Shown here: one piece after another, positions 33,201 through 41,893 of the stretch | How positions within the stretch are numbered: position 1 is the stretch's first letter | How the letters are laid out: each line of letters begins with the position of its first letter | Assembly (NCBI RefSeq): GCF_000621205.1 | Contig: NZ_JHYY01000023.1 | Span: 62,001 to 126,000, forward strand | DNA from: Halotalea alkalilenta DSM 17697 | GTDB taxonomy: Bacteria > Pseudomonadota > Gammaproteobacteria > Pseudomonadales > Halomonadaceae | Direction of reading: 5' to 3' | Length of the DNA: 64,000 nucleotides | The notes under the pieces: generated by a model | What the model was told of the DNA's origin: nothing | The model's input: the letters and a program-made list of their open reading frames with translations, nothing else | The model's database searches: none | Program-made: the position numbers and the translations under genes

Positions 33201-34522
33201 TGGCTAAACCGATGGGTCCTTTGGGCAAAGAGCCCTGCTGCCCGGCACTGTTCATCTCGGCGTTCGCCTCGGGCCAAGGCAAGACCACGGTGACCGCTGC
33301 GCTGGCGCGGCTGCATCGCCAGCGCGGACGCCGAGTGCGGGTATTCAAGACCGGCCCCGACTATCTGGATCCCTTGATTCTCGAACGCGCCGCCGGCAAC
33401 CCGGTCGAACCGCTGGATCTATGGATGACCGGCGAGGCACGCTGTCGAGAAGCGCTGCACCTGGCGGCCGGCAGCGCCGATCTGATTCTGATCGAGGGTG
33501 CGATGGGGCTTTTCGACGGCACGCCCTCGAGCGCGGACCTCGCGATCGCGCTGGGCATTCCGGTGGTGGCGGTGATCAACGCACGCGGCATGGCCCAGAG
33601 CGTCGCCGCCATCGCCCATGGCCTCGCCCATTTTCGCCCGGAGTTGAAGCTCGCCGGAGTCGTCGCCAACCAGCTCGGCAGCGACCGCCACCGCGCGCTG
33701 ATCGAGCAGGCGCTGCCGCCCGAGACGCCGCTGCTCGCGGCGCTGCCGCGTAATGAAGCGCTGGCGCTGCCCGGCCGACATCTGGGCCTCGTGCCGCCGG
33801 ACGAGCAGCCCGATCTCGAACGAATCATCGCTGCGGCGGCAGGCGCCATGGCCGATAGCCGCCTCGCTGAGCTGCCCACGCCGATTTCCTTCCCCGCGCC
33901 CGAGGCACTGCCAGCCGCGCAGCGCTTGCTCGAAGGCGTGCGCATCGCGATCGCCCGCGACCAAGCGTTCAGCTTCGTCTATCCCGCCAACCTGCGCTTG
34001 CTCGAAGCGATGGGCGCAAGGCTTGCGTTCTTCTCACCGCTCGTCGATGGCGCCCTGCCCAAGGCCGATGCGCTGTGGCTACCCGGCGGCTACCCCGAAC
34101 TGCACGCCGAGCGGCTGGCGGCCAATACTCAGATGGCAGCGGCGCTGCGCGCCTTCCATGCCGAGGACAAGCCGATCCTCGCCGAGTGCGGCGGGATGCT
34201 CTACCTGCTCGACAGCCTGCGCGATCTCGACGGGCGCACGCACCGGATGGCGGGCCTGCTGCCGGGACGCGGCGAGATGCGCGACCGCTCCGGCTGCCAA
34301 GGCATGCAGAGCGCACCGCTGCCTGAGGGCGAGATCCGCGGTCATGCCCACCACCGCTCGCGCAGCTACGACATGCCGGCACCGATCGCTCACGGCATCC
34401 GCCCGAGCCATCCAGCGCCGGGCGAGGCGATCTATCGCCAAGGCAGGCTGACCGCGAGCTACCTGCATCTTTACTTCGCCTCCAATCCGCAGGCGATCGG
34501 CACGCTGTTCGCCCCGTCATGA
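33200..34522 (+). CDS. cobB: Cobyrinic/hydrogenobyrinic acid a,c-diamide synthase CobB (CbiA)
   Basis: The protein has 440 residues. An N-terminal dethiobiotin-synthetase-like P-loop, ASGQGKTTVTAALARL (23-38), and KTGPDYLDP bind ATP. A C-terminal class I glutamine amidotransferase domain carries the nucleophile Cys330 in LAECGGMLYLL plus RGHAHHRS and a conserved His in YLHLYF. It amidates the a and c side chains before cobalt insertion. The ATG lies 1 nt inside the cobO stop. It overlaps the next gene by 4 bp. Confidence 0.95.
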   Translation: MAKPMGPLGKEPCCPALFISAFASGQGKTTVTAALARLHRQRGRRVRVFKTGPDYLDPLILERAAGNPVEPLDLWMTGEARCREALHLAAGSADLILIEGAMGLFDGTPSSADLAIALGIPVVAVINARGMAQSVAAIAHGLAHFRPELKLAGVVANQLGSDRHRALIEQALPPETPLLAALPRNEALALPGRHLGLVPPDEQPDLERIIAAAAGAMADSRLAELPTPISFPAPEALPAAQRLLEGVRIAIARDQAFSFVYPANLRLLEAMGARLAFFSPLVDGALPKADALWLPGGYPELHAERLAANTQMAAALRAFHAEDKPILAECGGMLYLLDSLRDLDGRTHRMAGLLPGRGEMRDRSGCQGMQSAPLPEGEIRGHAHHRSRSYDMPAPIAHGIRPSHPAPGEAIYRQGRLTASYLHLYFASNPQAIGTLFAPS

Positions 34523-34920
34523 CCGGCACGCGCTATGCCCTCGGCGTCGGCTTTCGACGTCACTGCGAAATCGACGAGCTGGTGCGGCTGGTCGAAGCCG
34601 GGCTCGGCGCGGCGGGTCTGGAATCGCAAGCGATCACTTGGCTTGCGAGCATCGACGCCAAGCGCGGCGCGAGCCAGCTCGATGCGCTGGCGGCGCGCTT
34701 CGGCTGGAATGTCGAACTTTGGCCGGCCGAGCGGCTGGCGGCGACCCCCGGGGTGCACCAGCATTCACGCCTCGCCTCGCGGCTGCTCGGCAGTCCAAGC
34801 GTCGCCGAAGCGGCGGCACTGGCCTCGCTGTCAGAGCGTGGCCTGGAGTCCCCGTCGCTGAGGCTGGCAACGCAGCGCTCCCCGGCAGCCACGGTGGCGA
34901 TCGCCGAAGCGTGCGGCTAG
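34519..34920 (+). CDS. cobE: Cobalamin biosynthesis protein CobE (CbiG C-terminal-like)
   Basis: This 133-residue protein matches the single-domain CobE/CbiG-C family: LGVGFRRHCEIDELVRLVEA, then LASIDAKRGASQLDALAARF and the end block LRLATQRSPAATVAIAEA. CobE is needed for corrin ring synthesis in the aerobic pathway; its exact chemistry is unclear. The usual G-x-G-C-R-R start is altered (GVGFRRHC). It overlaps cobB by 4 bp. It shares a CTAG stop with the convergent MFS gene. Its presence hints that ring-synthesis genes exist elsewhere. Confidence 0.85.
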   Translation: MTGTRYALGVGFRRHCEIDELVRLVEAGLGAAGLESQAITWLASIDAKRGASQLDALAARFGWNVELWPAERLAATPGVHQHSRLASRLLGSPSVAEAAALASLSERGLESPSLRLATQRSPAATVAIAEACG

Positions 34921-36221
34921 GCGCCTTCGCGCAGCGCGTGCAGCTTGAACCAGGCGACCAGCAGGGCGACCAACAGCAGTACGGCGATGAAACCGGCGAC
35001 GCCCGGCCATCCGGCGAGGTGCCAGAAGAAACCACCGCTGGTGCCGGCGAGCGAGGAGCCGAGGTAGTAGCTGAACAGATAGAGCGAGGAGGCCTGAGCG
35101 CGCGCTACCGGTGCGCGCTTGCCTACCCAGCTGGAGGCGGTGGAATGAGCGGCGAAGAAACCGAAGGTGAACAGCAGCACACCGGCGAACACCACCACGA
35201 TCGGCGTCCACAGGGTCAGTGCAAGCCCTGCCAGCATCAGGGCGACGAACCACCAGAACACCCGAGGCCGGCCGAGCCGGTCGGCCAGCGCCCCGCCCCA
35301 GGCGGAACTGTAGATGCCGGAGAGATAGACCACCGAGATCAGCCCGACCACGCTCTGGCTGTAGCCGTAGGGTGCGCCGAGCAAGCGGTAGCCAAGGTAG
35401 TTGAACAGGGTGACGAAGCCGCCCATCAGCAGGAACGCCTGGAGGAACAGCCACGGCAGCCCAGGGTCGCGGAAGTGACGGACGAAGCCATCCTGCAGGG
35501 TGCGCAGGTCGAGGCGACGGGGAGAGAAGTTGCGCGAAGGCGGCAGCATGCGAATGAAGGCAAGCGCGCTGACCAGCGATACGCCGCCGAGCACCATCAG
35601 GGTGGCACGCCAGGAGATGAAATCGACCAGCACGCCGCTGATCAGTCGCCCGCTCATCCCACCGATCGCGTTACCGCCGATGTAGAGCCCCATCGATACC
35701 CCGAGGGCGCGTGGCGAAACCTCCTCGCCCAAGTAGGTCATCGCCACCGCGGCGAGTCCGGCGAGCGACAGCCCGACCAGCGCACGCATCGCCAGTACCC
35801 CGCCCCAGCTCGGCATCAGCGCGCCGAGCAGGGTGAACAGCGCGGCGGCGAGCAGCGACACCGACATCACCTGCTTGCGCCCCACCGCGTCCGAGATCGG
35901 CCCGGTGACCAGCAGGCCCAGCGCCAGGGTCGCGGTGGAGACCGACAGGACCAGGCTCGAACGCGCCGCATCGATGGCGAAGGCATCCGACAGCACCGGC
36001 ATCAGCGGCTGCACGCAGTAGAGCAGCGCGAAAGTGGCGAAACCGGCGGAGAACAGCGCCAGCATGGTGCTCCGGTAAGCGCGGGTGCCACGTTCGATGT
36101 AGCGCGGCTCGACCAGCGCACCGAACTCGTCTTCGAGCCGTCGCTCGGCCTGTGCCTGGATAGAGGGAGAAGCTGGTGGACGTTTGGAACCACGGCGCTT
36201 GGAGCGCGAAGCGGGCGGCAA
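34917..36221 (-). CDS. MFS transporter, YnfM-like
   Basis: This major facilitator protein of about 434 residues has twelve predicted helices. A charged N-terminal extension precedes helix 1 (LALFSAGFATFALLYCVQPL), the MFS loop 2-3 motif is GPISDAVGRKQVMSVSLLAA, and AMRALVGLSLAGLAAVAMTY follows. The start is uncertain: TTG at 36221 has AGAGGAG 5 nt upstream, while an ATG at 36236 and a TTG at 36245 lack such a site. It lies between cobE and cobW on the opposite strand, so it interrupts the B12 block. Cobalt or corrinoid transport is possible but not shown by sequence; YnfM-type exporters are typical drug/arabinose efflux proteins. Confidence 0.85.
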   Translation of the reverse strand: MPPASRSKRRGSKRPPASPSIQAQAERRLEDEFGALVEPRYIERGTRAYRSTMLALFSAGFATFALLYCVQPLMPVLSDAFAIDAARSSLVLSVSTATLALGLLVTGPISDAVGRKQVMSVSLLAAALFTLLGALMPSWGGVLAMRALVGLSLAGLAAVAMTYLGEEVSPRALGVSMGLYIGGNAIGGMSGRLISGVLVDFISWRATLMVLGGVSLVSALAFIRMLPPSRNFSPRRLDLRTLQDGFVRHFRDPGLPWLFLQAFLLMGGFVTLFNYLGYRLLGAPYGYSQSVVGLISVVYLSGIYSSAWGGALADRLGRPRVFWWFVALMLAGLALTLWTPIVVVFAGVLLFTFGFFAAHSTASSWVGKRAPVARAQASSLYLFSYYLGSSLAGTSGGFFWHLAGWPGVAGFIAVLLLVALLVAWFKLHALREGA

Positions 36222-36342
36222 GGGAACTCCTCTCATCAGCGGCAACAGCGGCAGCAGCGGTCGCTCACCGACATAGTTAAATTTGGGTTAACCATACGCC
36301 GATCGGCGGTGCCCGATCAATTCACTCGCCAAGGATAGCCAC

Positions 36343-37422
36343 ATGCCCCATACCCCGAACCTCGCCAAGATTCCCGCTACCGTCGTCACCGGCTTTCTCG
36401 GCAGCGGCAAGACCACCCTGCTCTCCGGGCTGCTCAAACGCGCTCAGGGCAAGCGCATCGCGGTGATCGTCAATGAGTTCGGCGAACTGGACGTCGACGC
36501 CGAGCTGCTGCGCGGCTGCGCACTGGAGGACTGCGCCGCCGAGGAGCGAGCGGGTCGCGGTGGCATCTACGAGCTCGCCAACGGCTGCATCTGTTGCACC
36601 GTCGAGGAAGAGTTCCTGCCGGTGATGCTCGAGCTGGTCGAGCGTCGCGACGAAATCGACCACATCCTGATCGAGACCTCGGGGCTAGCGCTGCCCAAGC
36701 CGTTGGTCCAGGCCTTCAACTGGCCCGAGATCAAGCGCTCGTGCACCGTCGATGCGGTGATCACGGTAGTCGATGGCCCCGCCTTCGCTGCGGGTCGCGT
36801 GGCGGACTCCGAGCAGCGGGTCGAGGCCCAGCGCCTGGCGGATACGAGCCTCGATCATGACCCGACCCTCGCCGAGCTGCTCGACGACCAGCTCGGTGCG
36901 GCCGATCTGGTGGTGGTGAGCAAGAGCGACCTGCTCGACGAGCGCGCGCGTGCGCGCGTGGCCGATGGCCTCGCCGCGCGGCTGCCGGCCAGCGTCAAGA
37001 CGCTGTTCCTCGCCCACGGTGAGTGCGACCCGATGACGCTCACCGGGCTTGGGCTCGAAGCAGAGGCGCGGATCGAGCGGCTTCACACCCATCACGATCA
37101 TCATCACGCCGAGGGCCATGAGCACCATCACGCCCACGACGACTTCGACGGCCTGGTGATCGAGCTGGGCCGGGTAGACTCCGAGCGGCTGGAGTCGCTG
37201 CTCGCCGAGCTGATCGGCGCGCATGCGATCTACCGGGTCAAAGGCTTCGTCGACAACGGCAAGCCGATGCGCCAGGTCGTCCATGCCGTCGGCGATCGCC
37301 TGCAGCGCCATTTCGACCGCCCCTGGCGCGAGCAGGAGCAGCGTGCCACCCGACTGGTGGTGATCGGTCGCGAACTCGACCGCGAGGCGATCGAACGCCA
37401 CCTCGCCCCCGCCGCGGCTTGA
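36343..37422 (+). CDS. cobW: CobW-family G3E GTPase
   Basis: The protein has 359 residues. P-loop GFLGSGKT (17-24), the metal-binding CxCC motif in GCICC (Cys82, 84, 85), and a switch region LIETSGLALPKPL. A His-rich stretch at about 248-267 (HTHHDHHHAEGHEHHHAHDD) should bind or buffer Co2+. CobW proteins deliver cobalt to the B12 chelatase, using GTP. It lies 10 bp before cobN, which supports that role. The base-recognition motif reads SKSD rather than NKxD, as is common in this family. Confidence 0.94.
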   Translation: MPHTPNLAKIPATVVTGFLGSGKTTLLSGLLKRAQGKRIAVIVNEFGELDVDAELLRGCALEDCAAEERAGRGGIYELANGCICCTVEEEFLPVMLELVERRDEIDHILIETSGLALPKPLVQAFNWPEIKRSCTVDAVITVVDGPAFAAGRVADSEQRVEAQRLADTSLDHDPTLAELLDDQLGAADLVVVSKSDLLDERARARVADGLAARLPASVKTLFLAHGECDPMTLTGLGLEAEARIERLHTHHDHHHAEGHEHHHAHDDFDGLVIELGRVDSERLESLLAELIGAHAIYRVKGFVDNGKPMRQVVHAVGDRLQRHFDRPWREQEQRATRLVVIGRELDREAIERHLAPAAA

Positions 37423-37432
37423 CGAGGCCAAC

Positions 37433-40400
37433 ATGCATCTTTTCGCCGCCCAGCCAGGGGGATTCAGCGACGACGAGGGGATCGTCGATCTCGACCAGCG
37501 CCCCGCGCGTCTGGTGATCCTCTCCGCCGCCGACAGCACCCTGAGCCTGCTCGCGGACACCGCCGACGCGCTGCCGGCCGACTACCCGACGCTGCGCCTG
37601 GCCAACTGGCTCAACCTGGTCAAGCCGGCCGCATTCGATCTCTACGTCGACAAGGTGCTGGACGCCCGCTCGGCCGAAGCGCCGCACGGTACCGAGGTGG
37701 TGGTGGTGTCGCTGCTCGGTGGCGAGAGCTACTGGCGCTACGGCCTCGAGCGGCTGATCGAGTGGTCGAACCGCCCCGGGCGTCGCCTGATCGTGGTACC
37801 CGGGGAGGACTACGAAGACCAGAGCCTGCTCGAAGCAGGCAACGCCGGCACGCAGTGCGCCTATCGGGTCTGGCGCTACCTGCGCGAGGGCGGACGCCTC
37901 AACGCCCAGGCGCTCTATGACTTCCTCCGCGCCGAGCTGCTCGAACCCGGCGCCTGCCGCTGGCGCGAACCGCGAGTGCTGCCGCGCGCGCTGCTCTATC
38001 ATCCTCGACGAGGCGAGGCGACGCTCGAGGAGTGGCAGGCCGAGTGGCGCTCGCGCGGTGTCGCCGAGCGCCCGAGCGTACTGCTGGTGCTCTACCGCAG
38101 CCATCTGCAGGCCGCCGACAGCGGGATGTTCGACGCCCTGCTCGAGGTGCTCGACCGGGCCGGGCTCAATACGCTGCCGCTGGCGGTCGCCTCGCTCAAG
38201 GAGGCGGGCTGCCTGGAGACGCTCAACCAGCTGCTCGAACGCAGCGGGAGCGCGCTGATCCTCAACGCCACCGGTTTCGCGATCGGCTCGAAGGTCAACG
38301 ATGCCAGCGCGGTCGAGCCGAGCGAGTACCATTGCCCCTTTTCGCGTCGCGTGCCGGTGCTCCAGCTGGTGCTCGCCAGCACCACGCGCGAGGAGTGGGC
38401 GAGTCAGGCCCGCGGGCTGCGCGCGCGAGATCTCGCCATGCAGGTCACCCTGCCCGAGCTCGACGGCCGGATCATCACCCGGGCGGTGGCGTTCAAGAGC
38501 CACGCCCAGCGCCACGAGCGCAGCCAGATCGACAGCGTGCGTTTCGTCCTCGATCCCGAGCGGGCGGATTTCGTCGCCCGGCTCGCCGCGGCCTGGATCC
38601 GCCTCGCCCAGCTCGACAACGCCGACAAGCGCATCGCCCTGGTGCTGGCCAACTATCCGTCCAGCGATGCACGGATCGGCAACGGCGTCGGTCTCGACAC
38701 TCCTGCATCGACGATCAACCTGCTGCGCTGGCTCGAGCAGGCGGGCTATGCGATCGAAGGCGCCCCTGGGGACGGCGATGCGCTGCTCGAAGACCTGCGC
38801 GCCACGGTGACCAACCAGCTCGACGGCCTCGCCTACCGGCCAAGCAGCGAGAGCCTGCCGCTCGAGCAGTACCTGCGCCATTTCGAGCGTCTGCCGCAGG
38901 AGTGCCAGAGCGCGGTGCTGGCACGCTGGGGCGCGCCCTTTGAGGATCCTCGCTTTCGCGCCGAAGGCGCGAGCGGGCGCTTCACGATCAGCGGCCGGCG
39001 ATTCGGCGCCGTGTTCGTTGGCGTGCAGCCGGCGCGCGGCTTCGACATCGACCAGCAGGCGCTCTACCACGATCCCGACCTGGTGCCGCCCCACGGCTAC
39101 CTGGCGTTCTACTTCTGGCTGCGCGAGCGCTTCCGGGCCGATGCGGTGGTCCACGTCGGCAAGCACGGCAACCTCGAGTGGCTGCCCGGCAAGGGCGGGG
39201 CGCTCTCGAACGCCTGCTGGCCGGAGATCGCTCTCGGCCCAACGCCCCACGTCTATCCGTTCATCGTCAACGATCCCGGCGAAGGCGCCCAGGCCAAGCG
39301 GCGCGCCCAGGCGGTGATCATCGATCACCTGATGCCGCCGATGGCCCGCGCCGAGACCTATGGCGAGCTGGCCGAACTGGAGGAACTCGCCGATGAGTAC
39401 TACCAGGCGCTGGGAGTCGATCCGCGCCGTGAGGCAAGGCTCAAGACGCTGATCGCGGCCAAGGTGCGCGAGACCCACCTGGCCGAGGAGCTGGGCCTCG
39501 ATGCCGGGGGCGACGACCAGGCGCTGCTCGAGGAGCTCGACGCCTACCTGTGCGAGATCAAGGAGGCTTCGATCCGCAACGGCCTGCACGTGCTCGGCGA
39601 ACTGCCGGCGCGCGCGCAGCTGGTCGAGACGCTGGTCGCGCTGCTACGCCTGCCGCGCGGTGCTCAGGCTGCCGAATGCGGATTGCTCCACGCGCTGGCC
39701 AGGGATCTCGGCCTGCCCGAAGACTACGATCCGCTGGCCCCGGCCAAGGGACTCTGGCAGGGACCGCGCCCCGCCGCCCTCAGCGCGGCGGTGGCCTCGC
39801 CATGGCTCACCACCGGTGACACCCGCGAGCGTCTGGAGGCGCTGGCGCGAAAATGGGTCGACACCCTTCTCGAAGCAGGCGGCGAGGACGCCCGCGAGGC
39901 ACTGGCGGCGCTGCCCAGGACTCGCGCGGTGCTCGACTTCGCCCGCGCCTCGCTGCTGCCGGCGCTCGAGCGCAGCGCGACCAACGAACGCGCTGCGCTG
40001 CTCGAGGCCCTGGCCGGACGCTTCGTCGATCCTGGGCCGAGCGGTGCACCGACCCGCGGGCGCCTCGACGTACTGCCCACCGGGCGCAACTTCTACGCCG
40101 TCGACAGCCGCGCGATCCCGTCGAAGACCGCTTGGGCGCTGGGCCAGCAGGCGGCCGATGCGCTGATCGAGCGCTACCTGCAGGAGCACGGCGACTATCC
40201 ACGCAGCCTCGGCCTCTCGGTATGGGGCACCGCGACGATGCGTACCGGCGGTGACGACATCGCCCAGGCGATGGCGCTGATCGGGATCGAGCCGGTGTGG
40301 GCGGCGGGCAGCCAGCGGCTGATCGACTTTCGGATCATCCCGGCCTTCCAGCTCGGCCGCCCGAGGGTCGACGTCACGCTCAGGGTCTCGGGACTGTTCC

Positions 40401-41299
40401 GCGATGCCTTCCCCAACGTCATCGCCCTGTTCGACGCCGCGGTACGCAAGCTCGCCGAATACCAGGAGCCGGGCGATGGCAATTCGATCCGGGCGGCGGT
40501 CGAAACCCGCGCCGCCGAACTCGAGCGCCAGGGCGAATCACCTCCGACGGCATGGCGTCGGGCCAGCTATCGCATCTTCGGCGCCATGCCGGGCGCCTAC
40601 GGCGCGGGAATTCAGGGACTGCTCGATAGCGGCGGCTGGGAGCGCGAGCGCGACCTCGGCGGCGCCTACGTCCAATGGGGCGGCTACGCCTACGGCCAGG
40701 GCCTCGACGGCGCAAGCGACGGCCGCGCCGACTTCGAGGCGTTCGAGACCCGGCTCGCCGGGCTGGACGCGATCCTGCACAACCAGGACAACCGCGAGCA
40801 TGACCTGCTCGACTCCGGCGACTACGCCCAGTTCCAGGGCGGCATGGCAGCGGCGGCGAACGCCCTTCAGGGCCGCCGACCGGCGCTCTACTTCGGCGAC
40901 CATGCCGATCCGGCACGGCCCCGGGTACGAGCGCTGAAGGAGGAGTTGAACCGAGTGGTGCGCGCACGGCTGCTCAACCCGAAATGGCAGGCAGCGATGC
41001 GCCGGCACGGCTACAAGGGCGCGTTCGAGATGGCCGCCAGCGTCGACTACCTGTTCGGCTTCGACGCCACCACCGGGATCGTCGACGACTACCAGTACGA
41101 CCTGGTCCAGGACTCGCTGCTCGAACAGCCGCTCAACCGCGAATTCTTCGCCAGCCACAACCCCCAGGCCGGCCGGGAGATCGGCGAGCGCCTGCTGGAA
41201 GCGGCGCAGCGCGGGATGTGGCAGGCCGAACCGTCGCGCCGCGAGCGGCTGGAAGCGATGCTGCTCGAGATCGACGACAGCGAGGAGCGCATGGATTGA
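37433..41299 (+). CDS. cobN: Cobaltochelatase subunit CobN
   Basis: This 1288-residue protein is the length expected for CobN. Family blocks include LLGGESYWRYGLERLIEWSN, the highly conserved VVHVGKHGNLEWLPGKGGAL, LPTGRNFYAVDSRAIPS, and the C-terminal EHDLLDSGDYAQFQGGMAAA. CobN is the large porphyrin-type catalytic subunit that inserts Co2+ into hydrogenobyrinic acid a,c-diamide with ATP, helped by an AAA+/VWA partner encoded 5 kb upstream. It follows cobW by 10 bp. It is cytosolic. Confidence 0.97.
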   Translation: MHLFAAQPGGFSDDEGIVDLDQRPARLVILSAADSTLSLLADTADALPADYPTLRLANWLNLVKPAAFDLYVDKVLDARSAEAPHGTEVVVVSLLGGESYWRYGLERLIEWSNRPGRRLIVVPGEDYEDQSLLEAGNAGTQCAYRVWRYLREGGRLNAQALYDFLRAELLEPGACRWREPRVLPRALLYHPRRGEATLEEWQAEWRSRGVAERPSVLLVLYRSHLQAADSGMFDALLEVLDRAGLNTLPLAVASLKEAGCLETLNQLLERSGSALILNATGFAIGSKVNDASAVEPSEYHCPFSRRVPVLQLVLASTTREEWASQARGLRARDLAMQVTLPELDGRIITRAVAFKSHAQRHERSQIDSVRFVLDPERADFVARLAAAWIRLAQLDNADKRIALVLANYPSSDARIGNGVGLDTPASTINLLRWLEQAGYAIEGAPGDGDALLEDLRATVTNQLDGLAYRPSSESLPLEQYLRHFERLPQECQSAVLARWGAPFEDPRFRAEGASGRFTISGRRFGAVFVGVQPARGFDIDQQALYHDPDLVPPHGYLAFYFWLRERFRADAVVHVGKHGNLEWLPGKGGALSNACWPEIALGPTPHVYPFIVNDPGEGAQAKRRAQAVIIDHLMPPMARAETYGELAELEELADEYYQALGVDPRREARLKTLIAAKVRETHLAEELGLDAGGDDQALLEELDAYLCEIKEASIRNGLHVLGELPARAQLVETLVALLRLPRGAQAAECGLLHALARDLGLPEDYDPLAPAKGLWQGPRPAALSAAVASPWLTTGDTRERLEALARKWVDTLLEAGGEDAREALAALPRTRAVLDFARASLLPALERSATNERAALLEALAGRFVDPGPSGAPTRGRLDVLPTGRNFYAVDSRAIPSKTAWALGQQAADALIERYLQEHGDYPRSLGLSVWGTATMRTGGDDIAQAMALIGIEPVWAAGSQRLIDFRIIPAFQLGRPRVDVTLRVSGLFRDAFPNVIALFDAAVRKLAEYQEPGDGNSIRAAVETRAAELERQGESPPTAWRRASYRIFGAMPGAYGAGIQGLLDSGGWERERDLGGAYVQWGGYAYGQGLDGASDGRADFEAFETRLAGLDAILHNQDNREHDLLDSGDYAQFQGGMAAAANALQGRRPALYFGDHADPARPRVRALKEELNRVVRARLLNPKWQAAMRRHGYKGAFEMAASVDYLFGFDATTGIVDDYQYDLVQDSLLEQPLNREFFASHNPQAGREIGERLLEAAQRGMWQAEPSRRERLEAMLLEIDDSEERMD

Positions 41300-41383
41300 G
41301 CCCAGTCCGTTCCTCATTGGCCGGCTGCCTGCGCTAGACTGGAGTTGCAAAAAATTACCGACGCCCACCGCGGAGAGTTCGCC

Positions 41384-41839
41384 ATGTCACGCAAGATTCT
41401 CGTCGCCGTCGATCTCGATGCGCCCTTCGCCATCGCCCTGATCGAACACGCCCAGCGCTTCGCCGCAGTAATGGGCGACCGGCTCACCCTGCTCCATGTG
41501 GTCGAGCGCGGAGGGCGAATCGCGTTCAGAGGCGCGGTCGCGGAGCTGCCGACCGACCCCGCCACGCTGATCGAAGCCGCCGAGGGCTGGCGTGAGCGGC
41601 TCAACGAGCAGCTCGAGACGCCCATCGCCCCAGGACAGCTGCGCCTGCGGGGAGGGACGCTCAACGAGCAGATCGGCGCGGAGATCGAGGAGCAGGGAGT
41701 CGAGCTGCTGATTCTCGGCGGCGAGTCGCGCCATACCCTGGCGCTGTTCTTCGACGGCGGCGGTACCGCGCGGCTTGCCCGCCACGCGCCTTGCGACGTG
41801 CTGGTGGTGGCGCGGAACAAGCTCGGCATCGAGGACTGA
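41384..41839 (+). CDS. Universal stress protein-like protein with degenerate ATP motif
   Basis: The protein has 151 residues. The UspA fold start (SRKILVAVDLDAPFAIALIE) and central RLTLLHVVERGG are clear. The C-terminal ATP-binding G-2x-G-9x-GS motif is degraded to LGGESRHTLALFFDGGGTA, so nucleotide binding is doubtful. GGAGAG precedes the ATG at 41384. It is inserted between cobN and cobQ on the same strand, 84 bp after cobN and 54 bp before cobQ, so it is probably cotranscribed with them. Why a Usp-like protein sits in a B12 operon is unclear. Confidence 0.82.
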   Translation: MSRKILVAVDLDAPFAIALIEHAQRFAAVMGDRLTLLHVVERGGRIAFRGAVAELPTDPATLIEAAEGWRERLNEQLETPIAPGQLRLRGGTLNEQIGAEIEEQGVELLILGGESRHTLALFFDGGGTARLARHAPCDVLVVARNKLGIED

Positions 41840-41893
41840 GCACCGCGTGCTTTGCTACCATGAGCGCCCCCGCTCGCCTGGAACCCGCGCCAC

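Noticed and set aside
37238-39589. Long antisense reading frame (783 codons) opposite cobN
   Set aside because: It is exactly antisense to a clear CobN gene; GC-rich third positions create such open frames. The translation has no recognisable domain.
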